Assembly: GCA_963676045.1 (NCBI GenBank) | Contig: OY780938.1 | Span: 868,001 to 932,000 of the forward strand | DNA length: 64,000 nucleotides | Direction of reading: 5' to 3' | Origin: Methanogranum sp963676045 | Lineage (GTDB): Archaea; Thermoplasmatota; Thermoplasmata; Methanomassiliicoccales; Methanomethylophilaceae | Part shown: positions 44,532 through 53,017 of the stretch, piece by piece | How positions within the stretch are numbered: the stretch's first letter is position 1 | Layout: each line of letters opens with the position of its first letter | Program-made: the position numbers and the translations under genes | Notes under the pieces: model-generated | The model's input: only the letters and a program-made list of their open reading frames with translations | The model's database searches: none | What the model was told of the DNA's origin: nothing

Positions 44532-45527
44532 ATGAGGATACTCGTATCTGGATTCGGAACAGTCGGACAAGGGTTCGCGGAAGTTGTCGCCGCAAGGCAG
44601 GAATTCTTCTACAAGAGATACGGGAAATCCGTCACAATAGTGTGCGTGATGGATTCCAAAACATATGCGTGCAATCCCGAGGGCCTCGATCCACTCGGCC
44701 TGGTATCGATAAAGAAGTCCACTGGCAAAGTAGGCACACATGAATACAAAAATTCGATCGAGGTCATGGATTCTGTAGATTACGACCTACTCGTGGAGGT
44801 CAGTCCCACAGATGTGAAGACCGGCGGCGTAGGATTGATCAACATAAGACACGCCCTTGAATCACATAAGGATGTCATAACAGTCAACAAAGGGCCGCTC
44901 GCATTGCAATTCTCAGAGCTCATAGGCATAGCCAAGAAGAACAGGTGCAAATTCCGCTTCGAAGGATCTGTCGGCGGGGCGATGCCTATAATCAACCTCT
45001 GCCATGAGAATCTGGTCGGGGAGAACATCAAATCCATACGCGGTATATTCAACGGTACCTGCAACTACATACTCAGCAAGATGGACAACGGACAGCCTTT
45101 CGAGCAGGCCCTCAAAGAGGCTCAGCAGATGGGCTATGCGGAAACGGACCCCACTAACGATGTGGAAGGATACGATGCCGCATGCAAGGTCGTCATCATT
45201 GCCAACTCCATATTCGGAAGGGACGTGAAATTCTCCGACGTGAATATAACTGGCATCAAGTCCATTACTAGCGAGGCGGTAACTTTGGCCGCCTCACATA
45301 ACATGGTCATAAGACTCATCGGAGAGGTCTCCGAGAACAAACTGGAGGTGGCACCTCGCCTGATACCCAAAGGGCACCCCCTCAGCATATCCGGCACACT
45401 TAACGCCGCCCAGATACTGTCCGACCTTGCAGGCCCGATAACGGTCACCGGACGCGGAGCAGGACGCATAGAGACAGCATCTGCCATATTGAGCGATCTG
45501 ATAGCAATAATGGATGCAAGGAAATGA
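44532..45527 (+). CDS. hom: Homoserine dehydrogenase
   Basis: A 331-residue enzyme reducing aspartate semialdehyde to homoserine. The nucleotide-binding loop is VSGFGTVGQGFAEV (about 4-17). The catalytic domain has GSVGGAMPIINL, GIFNGTCNYILSKM and YAETDPTNDVEGYDAACK with the conserved Lys. There is no C-terminal ACT domain. The stop overlaps the cimA start by 4 bp. Its product feeds threonine and methionine synthesis. Confidence 0.94.
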   Translation: MRILVSGFGTVGQGFAEVVAARQEFFYKRYGKSVTIVCVMDSKTYACNPEGLDPLGLVSIKKSTGKVGTHEYKNSIEVMDSVDYDLLVEVSPTDVKTGGVGLINIRHALESHKDVITVNKGPLALQFSELIGIAKKNRCKFRFEGSVGGAMPIINLCHENLVGENIKSIRGIFNGTCNYILSKMDNGQPFEQALKEAQQMGYAETDPTNDVEGYDAACKVVIIANSIFGRDVKFSDVNITGIKSITSEAVTLAASHNMVIRLIGEVSENKLEVAPRLIPKGHPLSISGTLNAAQILSDLAGPITVTGRGAGRIETASAILSDLIAIMDARK

Positions 45528-47098
45528 ACATGTCCGAAAAACCGATAGTCATGTACGACACCACGCTACGCGATGGTGCGCAGACAGAGGGCATAGCCTT
45601 CTCTGTGGAAGACAAGCTCGAGATATTGAAGGCACTCGATAAATTCGGAGTGGGCTTCGTTGAAGGAGGATGGCCAGGATCCAATCCGAAGGATGATGAG
45701 TTCTTCGATATCGCCGGAAGGCTTCAACTGAACAACACTGTCCTGACGGCATTCGGCTGCACATGCAGGCACAGCATAGATGCCAAGGATGACAAGAACC
45801 TGATATCGCTTGCCAAATGCTCTGCGAAATGGTGCTGCATATTCGGCAAATCATGGGACTTCCATGTCACGGATGCGTTATGCATCCCTCTGAGCGAGAA
45901 TCTCAGGATGATAGAGGACAGCGTCAGGTTCCTTAGGGAATCCGGAAAACGCGTGATGTTCGACGCCGAACATTTCTTCAACGGATATTACTCCAACCAC
46001 GACTATGCGATGGATTGCCTGGCAGCAGCAGTCAGAGGCGGCGCGGAATGGCTTGTCCTCTGCGACACCAACGGGGGCTCGATGCCGGATGAGATCAGGA
46101 CGGCTGTCGAGGATGTCATACTCACATTCGATGTCCAGATAGGCATACACTGTCATAACGACACGGACCTGGCGGTCGCGAATTCGATGATGGCCGTGGA
46201 AAGCGGTGCGACCATGGTGCAGGGGACCATCAACGGCATAGGGGAGAGATGCGGCAACGCCAATCTCTGTTCGGTCATAGCGAATCTCAGTATCAAGATG
46301 GAATACGACGTGCAGATCAAGGATGTATCGAAACTGACCGAGATCTCCAAATTCGTGGGCGAGATAAGCAATACATTGCCTTCGCCAGGACTTCCATATG
46401 TCGGCGAGAAGGCATTCGCCCATAAAGGCGGGATGCATGTATCCGCACTTGCGAAAGACCCTCGCACTTACGAGCACATACCTCCCGAGATGGTAGGTAA
46501 CAAGCGCAGGGTCTTGATCTCCGACATGGCTGGAAAGGCCAGTATCAACGAGAAGCTCAAAGAGTTCGGCATAGAGATCTCCGACAACGAGAGCAAAGAG
46601 ATAATAGAGAAGATCAAGAAACTGGAGGCGAAAGGCTATGAGTTCGAAGGGGCCGACGCCAGCTTCGAACTTCTGGTCAGAAGGTTGAAAGGGGACCTGG
46701 AACCACCGTTCAAGGTCGTGGGCTTCAGACTCTTCATCGATGAGGTCGGGGATAACAAACTGATATCCGAGGCCAGCATCAAAGTGCAGGACTCCAATGG
46801 GAACATAGAGCACACCGCATCGGACGGGGAAGGTCCCGTCAATGCACTGGACAACGCTTTGAGGAAGGCCCTGTCCAAATTCTTCCCGATAATGAATGAC
46901 ATAAGGCTCACCGATTACAAGGTCCGTGTGCTCGATGAGAAGTCGGCAACAGCCGCAAGCGTAAGGGTACTGATAAGATCATCCAACGGCAAGATAAGCT
47001 GGACAACGGTAGGCGTATCAGAGAACGTCATCGAGGCCTCGCTGAACGCCCTGGTCGACTCGATAGAATATGCCATCTTAAAATACAACGAGAACTGA
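45524..47098 (+). CDS. cimA: Citramalate synthase
   Basis: A 524-residue enzyme of the isopropylmalate/citramalate synthase family. YDTTLRDGAQTEGIAFSVED (about 10-29) opens the TIM barrel with the catalytic Arg-Asp. EGGWPGSNPKD and GIHCHNDTDLAVANSM hold the metal and substrate residues. The C-terminal LeuA allosteric domain begins near residue 395. The GGWPGSNPKD and long C-terminal form match the bacterial-type CimA (acetyl-CoA plus pyruvate to citramalate), which starts isoleucine synthesis without threonine. Confidence 0.9.
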   Translation: MNMSEKPIVMYDTTLRDGAQTEGIAFSVEDKLEILKALDKFGVGFVEGGWPGSNPKDDEFFDIAGRLQLNNTVLTAFGCTCRHSIDAKDDKNLISLAKCSAKWCCIFGKSWDFHVTDALCIPLSENLRMIEDSVRFLRESGKRVMFDAEHFFNGYYSNHDYAMDCLAAAVRGGAEWLVLCDTNGGSMPDEIRTAVEDVILTFDVQIGIHCHNDTDLAVANSMMAVESGATMVQGTINGIGERCGNANLCSVIANLSIKMEYDVQIKDVSKLTEISKFVGEISNTLPSPGLPYVGEKAFAHKGGMHVSALAKDPRTYEHIPPEMVGNKRRVLISDMAGKASINEKLKEFGIEISDNESKEIIEKIKKLEAKGYEFEGADASFELLVRRLKGDLEPPFKVVGFRLFIDEVGDNKLISEASIKVQDSNGNIEHTASDGEGPVNALDNALRKALSKFFPIMNDIRLTDYKVRVLDEKSATAASVRVLIRSSNGKISWTTVGVSENVIEASLNALVDSIEYAILKYNEN

Positions 47099-47114
47099 AT
47101 AGGAGCAACTAGGG

Positions 47115-47387
47115 ATGAACAGAATAATAATCACATTGGTCGGAAAGGACCACACAGGCATCATAGCGGCGATCTGCAACTACTTCGCTGACAACGATAT
47201 CAACATACTCGACATAAGCCAGACCACCGTCCAGGAATTCATCAACATGATGATGATCGTGGACCTCAGCATGTACAAGAAGAGCTTCAAGGAGCTCTCC
47301 GAGGACCTGGACAAGGTCGGAGAGAAGGTCGGCGTGAAGATCAAGGCGCAGCGTGAAGAGATCTTCGATATGATGCACAGGATCTGA
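47115..47387 (+). CDS. ACT-domain protein (UPF0237)
   Basis: A 90-residue single ACT domain of the UPF0237 family: RIIITLVGKDHTGIIAAICN and ISQTTVQEFINMMMIVDLS. It is almost always found next to UPF0210, as here (5 bp apart). It probably binds an amino acid and modulates its neighbour; function is not established. Confidence 0.93.
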   Translation: MNRIIITLVGKDHTGIIAAICNYFADNDINILDISQTTVQEFINMMMIVDLSMYKKSFKELSEDLDKVGEKVGVKIKAQREEIFDMMHRI

Positions 47388-47392
47388 GTAAA

Positions 47393-48757
47393 ATGTTGGA
47401 TATGGATGAGGTTTTCGAGACCAACAGCATGATCTCCAATGAGAATCTTGATGTCAGGACGATCACGATGGGCATAAGCCTCCTTGACTGCATAGACTCC
47501 AATCTAGATGTCACATGCGATAAGATCTACAACAAGATCACCACACGCGCCAAGGACCTTGTGAGGGTGGGCGACGAGATAGGCCTCGAATTCGGGATAC
47601 CTGTCATCAACAAGAGGGTATCGGTCACACCGATAGCGTTGATCGGTGCATCCGCCTGCAAGACCTCCGATGATTTCGTGAAGATCGCGATAACATTGGA
47701 AAGGGCCGCACGCAAGATAGATGTCAATTTCATAGGCGGATACTCCGCATTGGTCCAAAAAGGAATGACGATAGCGGATGAGCTCCTCATACGCTCCATC
47801 CCGAAGGCTCTGAAGGTCACTGACCACATATGCAGCTCCATAAGTCTGGCATCCACGAAGACAGGTATCGATATGGATGCTGTCAGACTCATGGGGACCA
47901 TCGTGAAACAGACGGCGATGGAGACCAAGGACAATGATTCCCTAGGATGCGCGAAACTTGTCGTATTCTGCAATCCCGCAGACGATAACCCGTTCATGGC
48001 CGGAGCATTCCACGGAGTGACCGAAGGAGAGACCGTGATAAATGTCGGGGTCAGCGGACCTGGTGTGATAAAGACCGCGATAACCAAGGTCAGTGGACAG
48101 AACTTCGAGGTCCTTTGCGAGACCATAAAGAAGACATCGTTCAAGGTCACAAGGGTAGGACAGCTGGTCGCCAAAGAAGCATCGAAGAGGCTCAACGTGC
48201 CATTCGGCATCATCGATCTCTCGCTTGCCCCCACACCGGCCGTGGGCGACAGCATAGCCGAGATACTCCAGGCGATGGGTATCGAATGCACAGGCGCCCC
48301 GGGAACAACGGCCGCGCTGGCGATACTCAATGACCAGGTCAAGAAAGGAGGTATAATGGCCTCCTCGTATGTCGGAGGATTGAGCGGAGCATTCATACCG
48401 GTGTCCGAGGACAGCGCTATGGCAAGGGCCGCGGAGATCGGTGCCCTTACGATTGAGAAACTGGAAGCCATGACATGCGTGTGCTCCGTCGGGCTCGACA
48501 TGATCGCCATACCAGGAGACACGCCTGACACCACCATCGCGGGCATAATCGCCGACGAGATGGCGATCGGGATGATAAATCAGAAGACCACTGCAGTGAG
48601 GGTGATCCCCGTCATAGGCAAGAAGGCAGGAGAGCACGCCGAATTCGGGGGACTCCTCGGAAGGGCCGTGATCATGCCTGTAAGCAAATTCGGATGTGCT
48701 GAGTTTGTAGACCGCGGCGGAAGGATACCAGCACCGGTCCACAGTTTCAAAAACTAA
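47393..48757 (+). CDS. UPF0210 (DUF711, PFL) family protein
   Basis: A 454-residue protein of the DUF711/UPF0210 family, which is related in fold to glycyl radical (PFL-like) enzymes but has no radical site. NLDVRTITMGISLLDCIDS near the N terminus and IIDLSLAPTPAVGDSIAEIL (about 275-294) are hallmarks. It is the last gene of the amino-acid operon. A biochemical role is not known. Confidence 0.92.
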   Translation: MLDMDEVFETNSMISNENLDVRTITMGISLLDCIDSNLDVTCDKIYNKITTRAKDLVRVGDEIGLEFGIPVINKRVSVTPIALIGASACKTSDDFVKIAITLERAARKIDVNFIGGYSALVQKGMTIADELLIRSIPKALKVTDHICSSISLASTKTGIDMDAVRLMGTIVKQTAMETKDNDSLGCAKLVVFCNPADDNPFMAGAFHGVTEGETVINVGVSGPGVIKTAITKVSGQNFEVLCETIKKTSFKVTRVGQLVAKEASKRLNVPFGIIDLSLAPTPAVGDSIAEILQAMGIECTGAPGTTAALAILNDQVKKGGIMASSYVGGLSGAFIPVSEDSAMARAAEIGALTIEKLEAMTCVCSVGLDMIAIPGDTPDTTIAGIIADEMAIGMINQKTTAVRVIPVIGKKAGEHAEFGGLLGRAVIMPVSKFGCAEFVDRGGRIPAPVHSFKN

Positions 48758-48894
48758 ACCTTTTTCTCTTTTTGAGATGATAATTAGAAAGCGTAAGCTA
48801 TCTTGATATATTTCATTTGAATTTTAGACGAAAAGAGATAAGAAAGTATTTAGTCCCCTTTCGGGGCAAAGTCACAACTAAGATGTGCAAGAGG

Positions 48895-49064
48895 TGGGAG
48901 CAGAGGGATTTGAACCCCCGTCAGCGGGTTTCCACCACGGGGGGAGCTACCCCCCGCGAAATTAACGAGTCATCGCTCCAGTTAATCATCAACTGTCAGC
49001 AAACTCATTCTAATCACGCTCAATAACTGGAGCCCGCCAGTCTGCCAGGTTAGCCTATACTCCC
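48895..49064 (-). tRNA. tRNA-Trp (CCA) with a 97-nt intron
   Basis: The acceptor GGGAGTA pairs with TGCTCCC (one G-U). The anticodon stem GCGGG/CCCGC holds C32 T33 C34 C35 A36 G37 and, after the intron, A38. The T arm is GGGGG-TTCAAAT-CCCTC. The intron at 48930-49026 sits at the canonical 37/38 position. It contains a 7-bp GC hairpin (CGGGGGG/CCCCCCG), a TGATGA box and the 9-mer TAACTGGAG complementary to the anticodon region. TCCA can pair with TGGA at the junctions in a bulge-helix-bulge-like fold. The D stem has one mismatch. CCA is not encoded. Confidence 0.92.
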
Positions 49065-49081
49065 TTGGTAGCCCGTCAGGG

Positions 49082-49189
49082 TTACTTCTTGCGCATCTTT
49101 GCTGCTCTCTTTCTTCTTCTCATTTTCTTCTTGCGCCATTTCCAACGCTGATTGCCGCGTTTCTTCCAGGCGCGTGAACTTCTCTTCAT
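49082..49189 (-). CDS. rpl41e: Ribosomal protein eL41
   Basis: A 35-residue, extremely basic protein. Residues 14-35 (QRWKWRKKKMRRRKRAAKM then RKK) match the short Trp-Arg-Lys helix of L41e. A 10-residue N-terminal extension (MKRSSRAWKK) is longer than in the 25-residue eukaryotic form. It lies between tRNA-Arg and tRNA-Trp on the same strand. Such genes are commonly missed because of size. Confidence 0.8.
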   Translation of the reverse strand: MKRSSRAWKKRGNQRWKWRKKKMRRRKRAAKMRKK

Positions 49190-49234
49190 GATATTTCCTC
49201 TCGATAGATCCTCATCACACAGGTGACGACCCTC

Positions 49235-49336
49235 TGGCGGGCCCGTCGGGAATTTCGGTCCCTTTAAGGGAGACTTTCGAACCCGAGGCGTCTGGCTTAG
49301 AAGGCCAGCGCTATATCCTGGCTAAGCCACGGGCCC
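49235..49336 (-). tRNA. tRNA-Arg (TCT) with a 24-nt intron in the T-loop
   Basis: The acceptor GGGCCCG pairs with CGGGCCC. The anticodon stem CTGGC/GCCAG holds CTTCTAA, giving TCT. The T arm is interrupted: removing 49252-49275 restores the canonical TCGGG-TTCGAAT-CCCGA. At the junctions TTCG pairs with CGAA, flanked by the 3-nt bulges AAA and ATT on opposite strands, a strict bulge-helix-bulge. Cleavage after the second base of each bulge gives exactly the canonical loop, placing the intron between positions 59 and 60. CCA is encoded. Confidence 0.92.
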
Positions 49337-49475
49337 CGCAGACCTTCATTCACATCTATCATTTAAATGTTTAGTTTAAATGATGCCGTGAAGAGGGTCC
49401 TTCCGACGTCCGCTGGTGGATACACCGGACAATTTCATACATTATTAAAGACTTATTGTATGGTCGGAGGCGCGC

Positions 49476-50075
49476 TCACCAATATTTGCTGTTGGAAATA
49501 ACATCCGAACTCACAAAATACTGATAGATGGAATTTCCAGTTATCAGAAGGCATGATGCCTCTGCGATGCATATGACGGCGAGCAATACCATGAACGGCC
49601 ACCAGTTGAATAGTTTCCCAAACAACATGACGATCTTCTCCGCAAAACTGGCGATCATGTATACCATCGCACCAGCGATGAATGCTACTATTACTCTCGG
49701 CCAACCGCTGCCCAGCAATTCCAATCCTTTGATATCGTCGCAACGACCTAACAGCAGGTATGCAATGAATATGACCATTAAACCCAATATCAATGCGAAT
49801 TGAACTTTCTGGAATGGCCTTATCACCATGGTGAAACCCATCATCACGATGATGATCGATGTGAACAAGCCCCATGAGGCATATTTGGATAACGTCATAC
49901 CTATCATGGCCACACCGAATATCACTCCTAATGTCAGGAGGGCCTTGTACTTCCAGGACGACTCGTCCTTTTTGAACATATACACGATGACGATTGCCAG
50001 TATACCACCGATGAGAAGGATCACGTCAGGGATGTGCCCCTTGTAGAACTCCTCTATGGCGCTCACATAGTCCAT
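49476..50075 (-). CDS. Polytopic membrane protein of unknown function
   Basis: A 199-residue protein with six to seven hydrophobic helices (about 17-33, 44-62, 66-83, 90-108, 125-141, 155-175). Short polar loops include KKDESSWKYK and GRCDDIKGLELL. I recognise no family. The frame is intact and codon use is ordinary, so it is likely real. Confidence 0.65.
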   Translation of the reverse strand: MDYVSAIEEFYKGHIPDVILLIGGILAIVIVYMFKKDESSWKYKALLTLGVIFGVAMIGMTLSKYASWGLFTSIIIVMMGFTMVIRPFQKVQFALILGLMVIFIAYLLLGRCDDIKGLELLGSGWPRVIVAFIAGAMVYMIASFAEKIVMLFGKLFNWWPFMVLLAVICIAEASCLLITGNSIYQYFVSSDVISNSKYW

Positions 50076-50221
50076 GGATAGTCATTGCGGATTTGGATTA
50101 TAATACTTAAGAATGAAACCAGCATGAAGTAACTGACATTATCTCGAATATTCCCATTTTCCAAAAGTCATATGCACCTCGTAGATAATCTTAAAATAGG
50201 ATATTGCAAAAATAACCACTC

Positions 50222-50692
50222 ATGTCCAACATCCTTTACGAAGAGACACAAAAACAGATGTCTAAGACAATGGCCCTCATTATATCGGCTTTGATGATAG
50301 TCGTAGAAGGCGTTTTGATATGCACATACCTGTACGCGGAGTCGTATGCCACTGAATCTTTGGTCACCATCGCAGTGGTCACTTTCGTGTTCGCAATCCT
50401 GCTATATCTCGCATTCTTCCTGAAGACCAGAGTCACGGTCACCTCTGAAGAGATACGTGTAAAAACAATACCTACCCGCGTCATATTGAAAAAGGATATC
50501 AAAAAAGCTGAGGTCCAGGAGATAAGGGCCCTGCGTCAATACGGAGGATGGGGCGTAAGATACACTGGAAGGAAGATCGGGTACATCAGCGCAGGATGCA
50601 AGGAGGGGGTCATGCTGCACTTTGAGAACAGAGATGATATCATGATATCCTCGAAGCATCCTGAAGAATTGCTGAATGCGATCCTATCATAA
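50222..50692 (+). CDS. Small membrane protein with PH-like domain
   Basis: A 156-residue protein with two hydrophobic helices (about 16-36, 46-66) followed by a soluble domain: VTVTSEEIRVKTIPTRVILK, then KAEVQEIRALRQYGGWGVRY and IGYISAGCKEGVMLHFEN. The GGWGVRY...G motif is typical of PH-like (DUF304-related) membrane proteins. Its 3' end overlaps the convergent regulator gene by 6 bp. Confidence 0.65.
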   Translation: MSNILYEETQKQMSKTMALIISALMIVVEGVLICTYLYAESYATESLVTIAVVTFVFAILLYLAFFLKTRVTVTSEEIRVKTIPTRVILKKDIKKAEVQEIRALRQYGGWGVRYTGRKIGYISAGCKEGVMLHFENRDDIMISSKHPEELLNAILS

Positions 50693-51217
50693 CTTCGGCG
50701 GAGTTACTATCAGGCCTATCGAGTGCAATTTCCTATCGGGGGTGGCGGGATTCTCCACCAGCCTCGATATGGTCCTCCCTATCATCTGCATCGCATTTTC
50801 CAACTCGGTGTCGGTGGCATATACGGGTGCTGTCGTGAATCCCATCATATCCTTTTTGACATTGAAATTCTCATTCCTGAGCCCATTTTGGAATTCTTGG
50901 ATGAATGCCATGCAATATTGCGTGAACAGGGATATCAAAAATTCCGGGGAAGGGTCCATCTGATCCTCGGAAGGCATGAATTTCTCCTCTATCAGGGAAT
51001 ATGTCTTCTCAACGGTTCCGCGTTTCTTATTCACATCGACGACCCTGATCAGGCCGTCCTTTTCCAATTTCGAAAGATGCCTGTACATTGTTGAGCGGGG
51101 TATGTTCTGACACCTTGCGCATAATCCCTTTACCGAGGCCCTACCCATGTATTTGATCTCCAGCAATATCTTGCCTTTCACGGGGTCCATCAGATACTCG
51201 AATGCCTTCTCATCCAT
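50687..51217 (-). CDS. Winged helix-turn-helix transcriptional regulator
   Basis: A 176-residue regulator. The N-terminal winged HTH reads DPVKGKILLEIKYMGRASVK, then RCQNIPRSTMYRHLSKLEKDG with the wing IRVVDVNKKRGTVEKTYSL (about 58-76). The C-terminal half is helical and may mediate dimerisation or sensing. It is divergent from marC across 103 bp, which may be its target. Confidence 0.82.
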   Translation of the reverse strand: MDEKAFEYLMDPVKGKILLEIKYMGRASVKGLCARCQNIPRSTMYRHLSKLEKDGLIRVVDVNKKRGTVEKTYSLIEEKFMPSEDQMDPSPEFLISLFTQYCMAFIQEFQNGLRNENFNVKKDMMGFTTAPVYATDTELENAMQMIGRTISRLVENPATPDRKLHSIGLIVTPPKL

Positions 51218-51320
51218 ATTCTCACTATGGGAATGTTCTCACATCGATAATAATCCTCCCTGATGCCAACCTTGCGCTGCAGAAGAAGGTATTATATCTC
51301 AGATGCTTTGATGTGCCTCC

Positions 51321-51944
51321 ATGGACGCCGGCGTGGTAATAACTCTAACGATATCCTTGTTCCTTATACTGGACCCGTTCGCTAGTCTTCCGGTGTTCAT
51401 TTCGGTAACAAAGGGCCTTGAGGACAAGGTCATAAAGGACTATGCCAACAGAGCCGTGCTTGTTGCGGCGATACTTCTAGTGATATTCGTATTGGTCGGA
51501 ACGGACCTGATGGGGATATTCGGAGTGACCATGGATAGCTTCCGTGTTGCAGGAGGAGCTGTCCTTTTCATGATGTCGATCGAATTGATATTCGGTTTGA
51601 AACTCGCGAAGATGGATGACGAGAAGGGAGCCGCGTGGGTCATCATAGCGACCCCTATACTGACTGGACCCGGAGTCATCACCACTGCAGTATTGTTCAC
51701 AGCGCAATATGGTATGGTACCCGTGCTTATCGCGGGCTTCATCTCCCTGTTCATTACATGGCTCATACTTAGAAGCGCGAGCACCATAATGAAGTTCGTC
51801 GGAGAGCAGGTGATAGGGATATTGTCCAAGATCATCGGTCTGTTGATCGCAGCGATGGCCATAGAGTACATATTCGCAGGCACATTGCAATGGTTCAATC
51901 ACAATACCGCAGACCTGATAATGCTGGCCCTGTCTTTCGTGTGA
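51321..51944 (+). CDS. MarC-family integral membrane protein
   Basis: A 207-residue protein with six hydrophobic helices. LFLILDPFASLPVFISVTKG (about 13-32) is the MarC/UPF0056 signature, repeated in weaker form at AAWVIIATPILTGPGVIT (about 104-121). Family function is not known, despite the name. Confidence 0.9.
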   Translation: MDAGVVITLTISLFLILDPFASLPVFISVTKGLEDKVIKDYANRAVLVAAILLVIFVLVGTDLMGIFGVTMDSFRVAGGAVLFMMSIELIFGLKLAKMDDEKGAAWVIIATPILTGPGVITTAVLFTAQYGMVPVLIAGFISLFITWLILRSASTIMKFVGEQVIGILSKIIGLLIAAMAIEYIFAGTLQWFNHNTADLIMLALSFV

Positions 51945-52019
51945 ATCTTATCAGGTTCAGATGACAGAAAAAATAATCCGTTTGATCATCTTAATACATA
52001 TCATCAAAGAGGGATCTGA

Positions 52020-52640
52020 ATGGATGAGAACGCCAGTTTTATTCGTGAAAGGAAGATAGAGCACACCATAGAGGCCCTTCGCAAGAACAATATGAATGGG
52101 CATTACGCTCATTCGAGAGGAGAACTGTACTCCCTCATCGAGAATATCGTTCCTCCGGGATCGTCCGTGGCCACAGGAGGTTCCATGACATTGTCTGAGA
52201 CCAATCTGTTCAGCTTCCTGAAGACTGAGTACAATTACCTCGACTACGACCATGCCGATCCGAAGGCGTCACGCGTAATATTCTCATCCGATGCTTTCCT
52301 GTGCAGTGCGAATGCCATCACCGAAGAGGGAGAGATATACAACGTCGATGGGAACGGGAACAGGGTCGCTGCGACGATCTGGGGCCCAGAAAAGGTGATA
52401 ATCGTGGTTGGAGCGAATAAGATCGTCCCCGATCTGGATGCGGCAAAGAAACGTTGCCGTGAGATATCCGGGCCCATGAATGCCAAGAGACTCAACAAGA
52501 TCACGCCTTGTGTCAAGACCGGACGCTGCATGGACTGCAACTCGCCAGACAGGATCTGCAATGAATACGTCCTCATCAAGAAGCAACGCTTCAACGACAG
52601 GATGCACGTCATATTCCTGAACGAGGACCTTGGTTACTGA
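52020..52640 (+). CDS. LUD-domain protein (LutC/YkgG family)
   Basis: A 206-residue LUD-domain protein. VPPGSSVATGGSMTLSETNL (about 41-60) and AANAITEEGEIYNVDGNGNR-type segments (about 98-117, with CSAN here) match the fold. The C terminus has CVKTGRCMDCNSPDRICNEY, a four-Cys cluster typical of the anaerobe subgroup. The substrate is unknown. The gene is convergent with echF, overlapping it by 7 bp. Confidence 0.88.
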   Translation: MDENASFIRERKIEHTIEALRKNNMNGHYAHSRGELYSLIENIVPPGSSVATGGSMTLSETNLFSFLKTEYNYLDYDHADPKASRVIFSSDAFLCSANAITEEGEIYNVDGNGNRVAATIWGPEKVIIVVGANKIVPDLDAAKKRCREISGPMNAKRLNKITPCVKTGRCMDCNSPDRICNEYVLIKKQRFNDRMHVIFLNEDLGY

Positions 52641-53017
52641 CTGGCAGGACCTTCGTCCTTCTTCTTTTCCTTCTCCGGGATCTCCACGGTATCGATGACC
52701 TTCATGACATTCGGCTGGATGTAATCGTTCCTCATGAAGAGGCAACTCTTCGGGCATGATTCCACACAGCTTCTGCACTGGACACATGACATCCTGTCTA
52801 TGGTCCATTTACGTGATGGTTTATCCACTGTCAGAGCGTCTGCGGGGCATTTCTTTGCGCAGATGCCGCATAATATGCATGATGCCGCGTCTATCTCGAT
52901 ATGCCCCTTGGTGTTCTCCTGCCATTCCCGCTTGACCTCGGGATATCTCCTAGTTGCTGGTTTCTTGAAAGTGCTGGATACCAGTGACCGGCCTATCTTG
53001 AAGGATCCCATATTCAT
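52634..53017 (-). CDS. echF: Ech hydrogenase subunit F (two [4Fe-4S] ferredoxin)
   Basis: A 127-residue polyferredoxin-type subunit with two [4Fe-4S] motifs, CILCGICAKKCP and CVQCRSCVESCP. It should pass electrons between ferredoxin and the small subunit. The ATG at 53017 overlaps the echE stop (ATGA). A long open frame upstream is antisense-like noise inside echE. The Lys/Glu-rich C-terminal tail (EIPEKEKKKDEGPASQ) is longer than usual. Confidence 0.92.
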   Translation of the reverse strand: MNMGSFKIGRSLVSSTFKKPATRRYPEVKREWQENTKGHIEIDAASCILCGICAKKCPADALTVDKPSRKWTIDRMSCVQCRSCVESCPKSCLFMRNDYIQPNVMKVIDTVEIPEKEKKKDEGPASQ

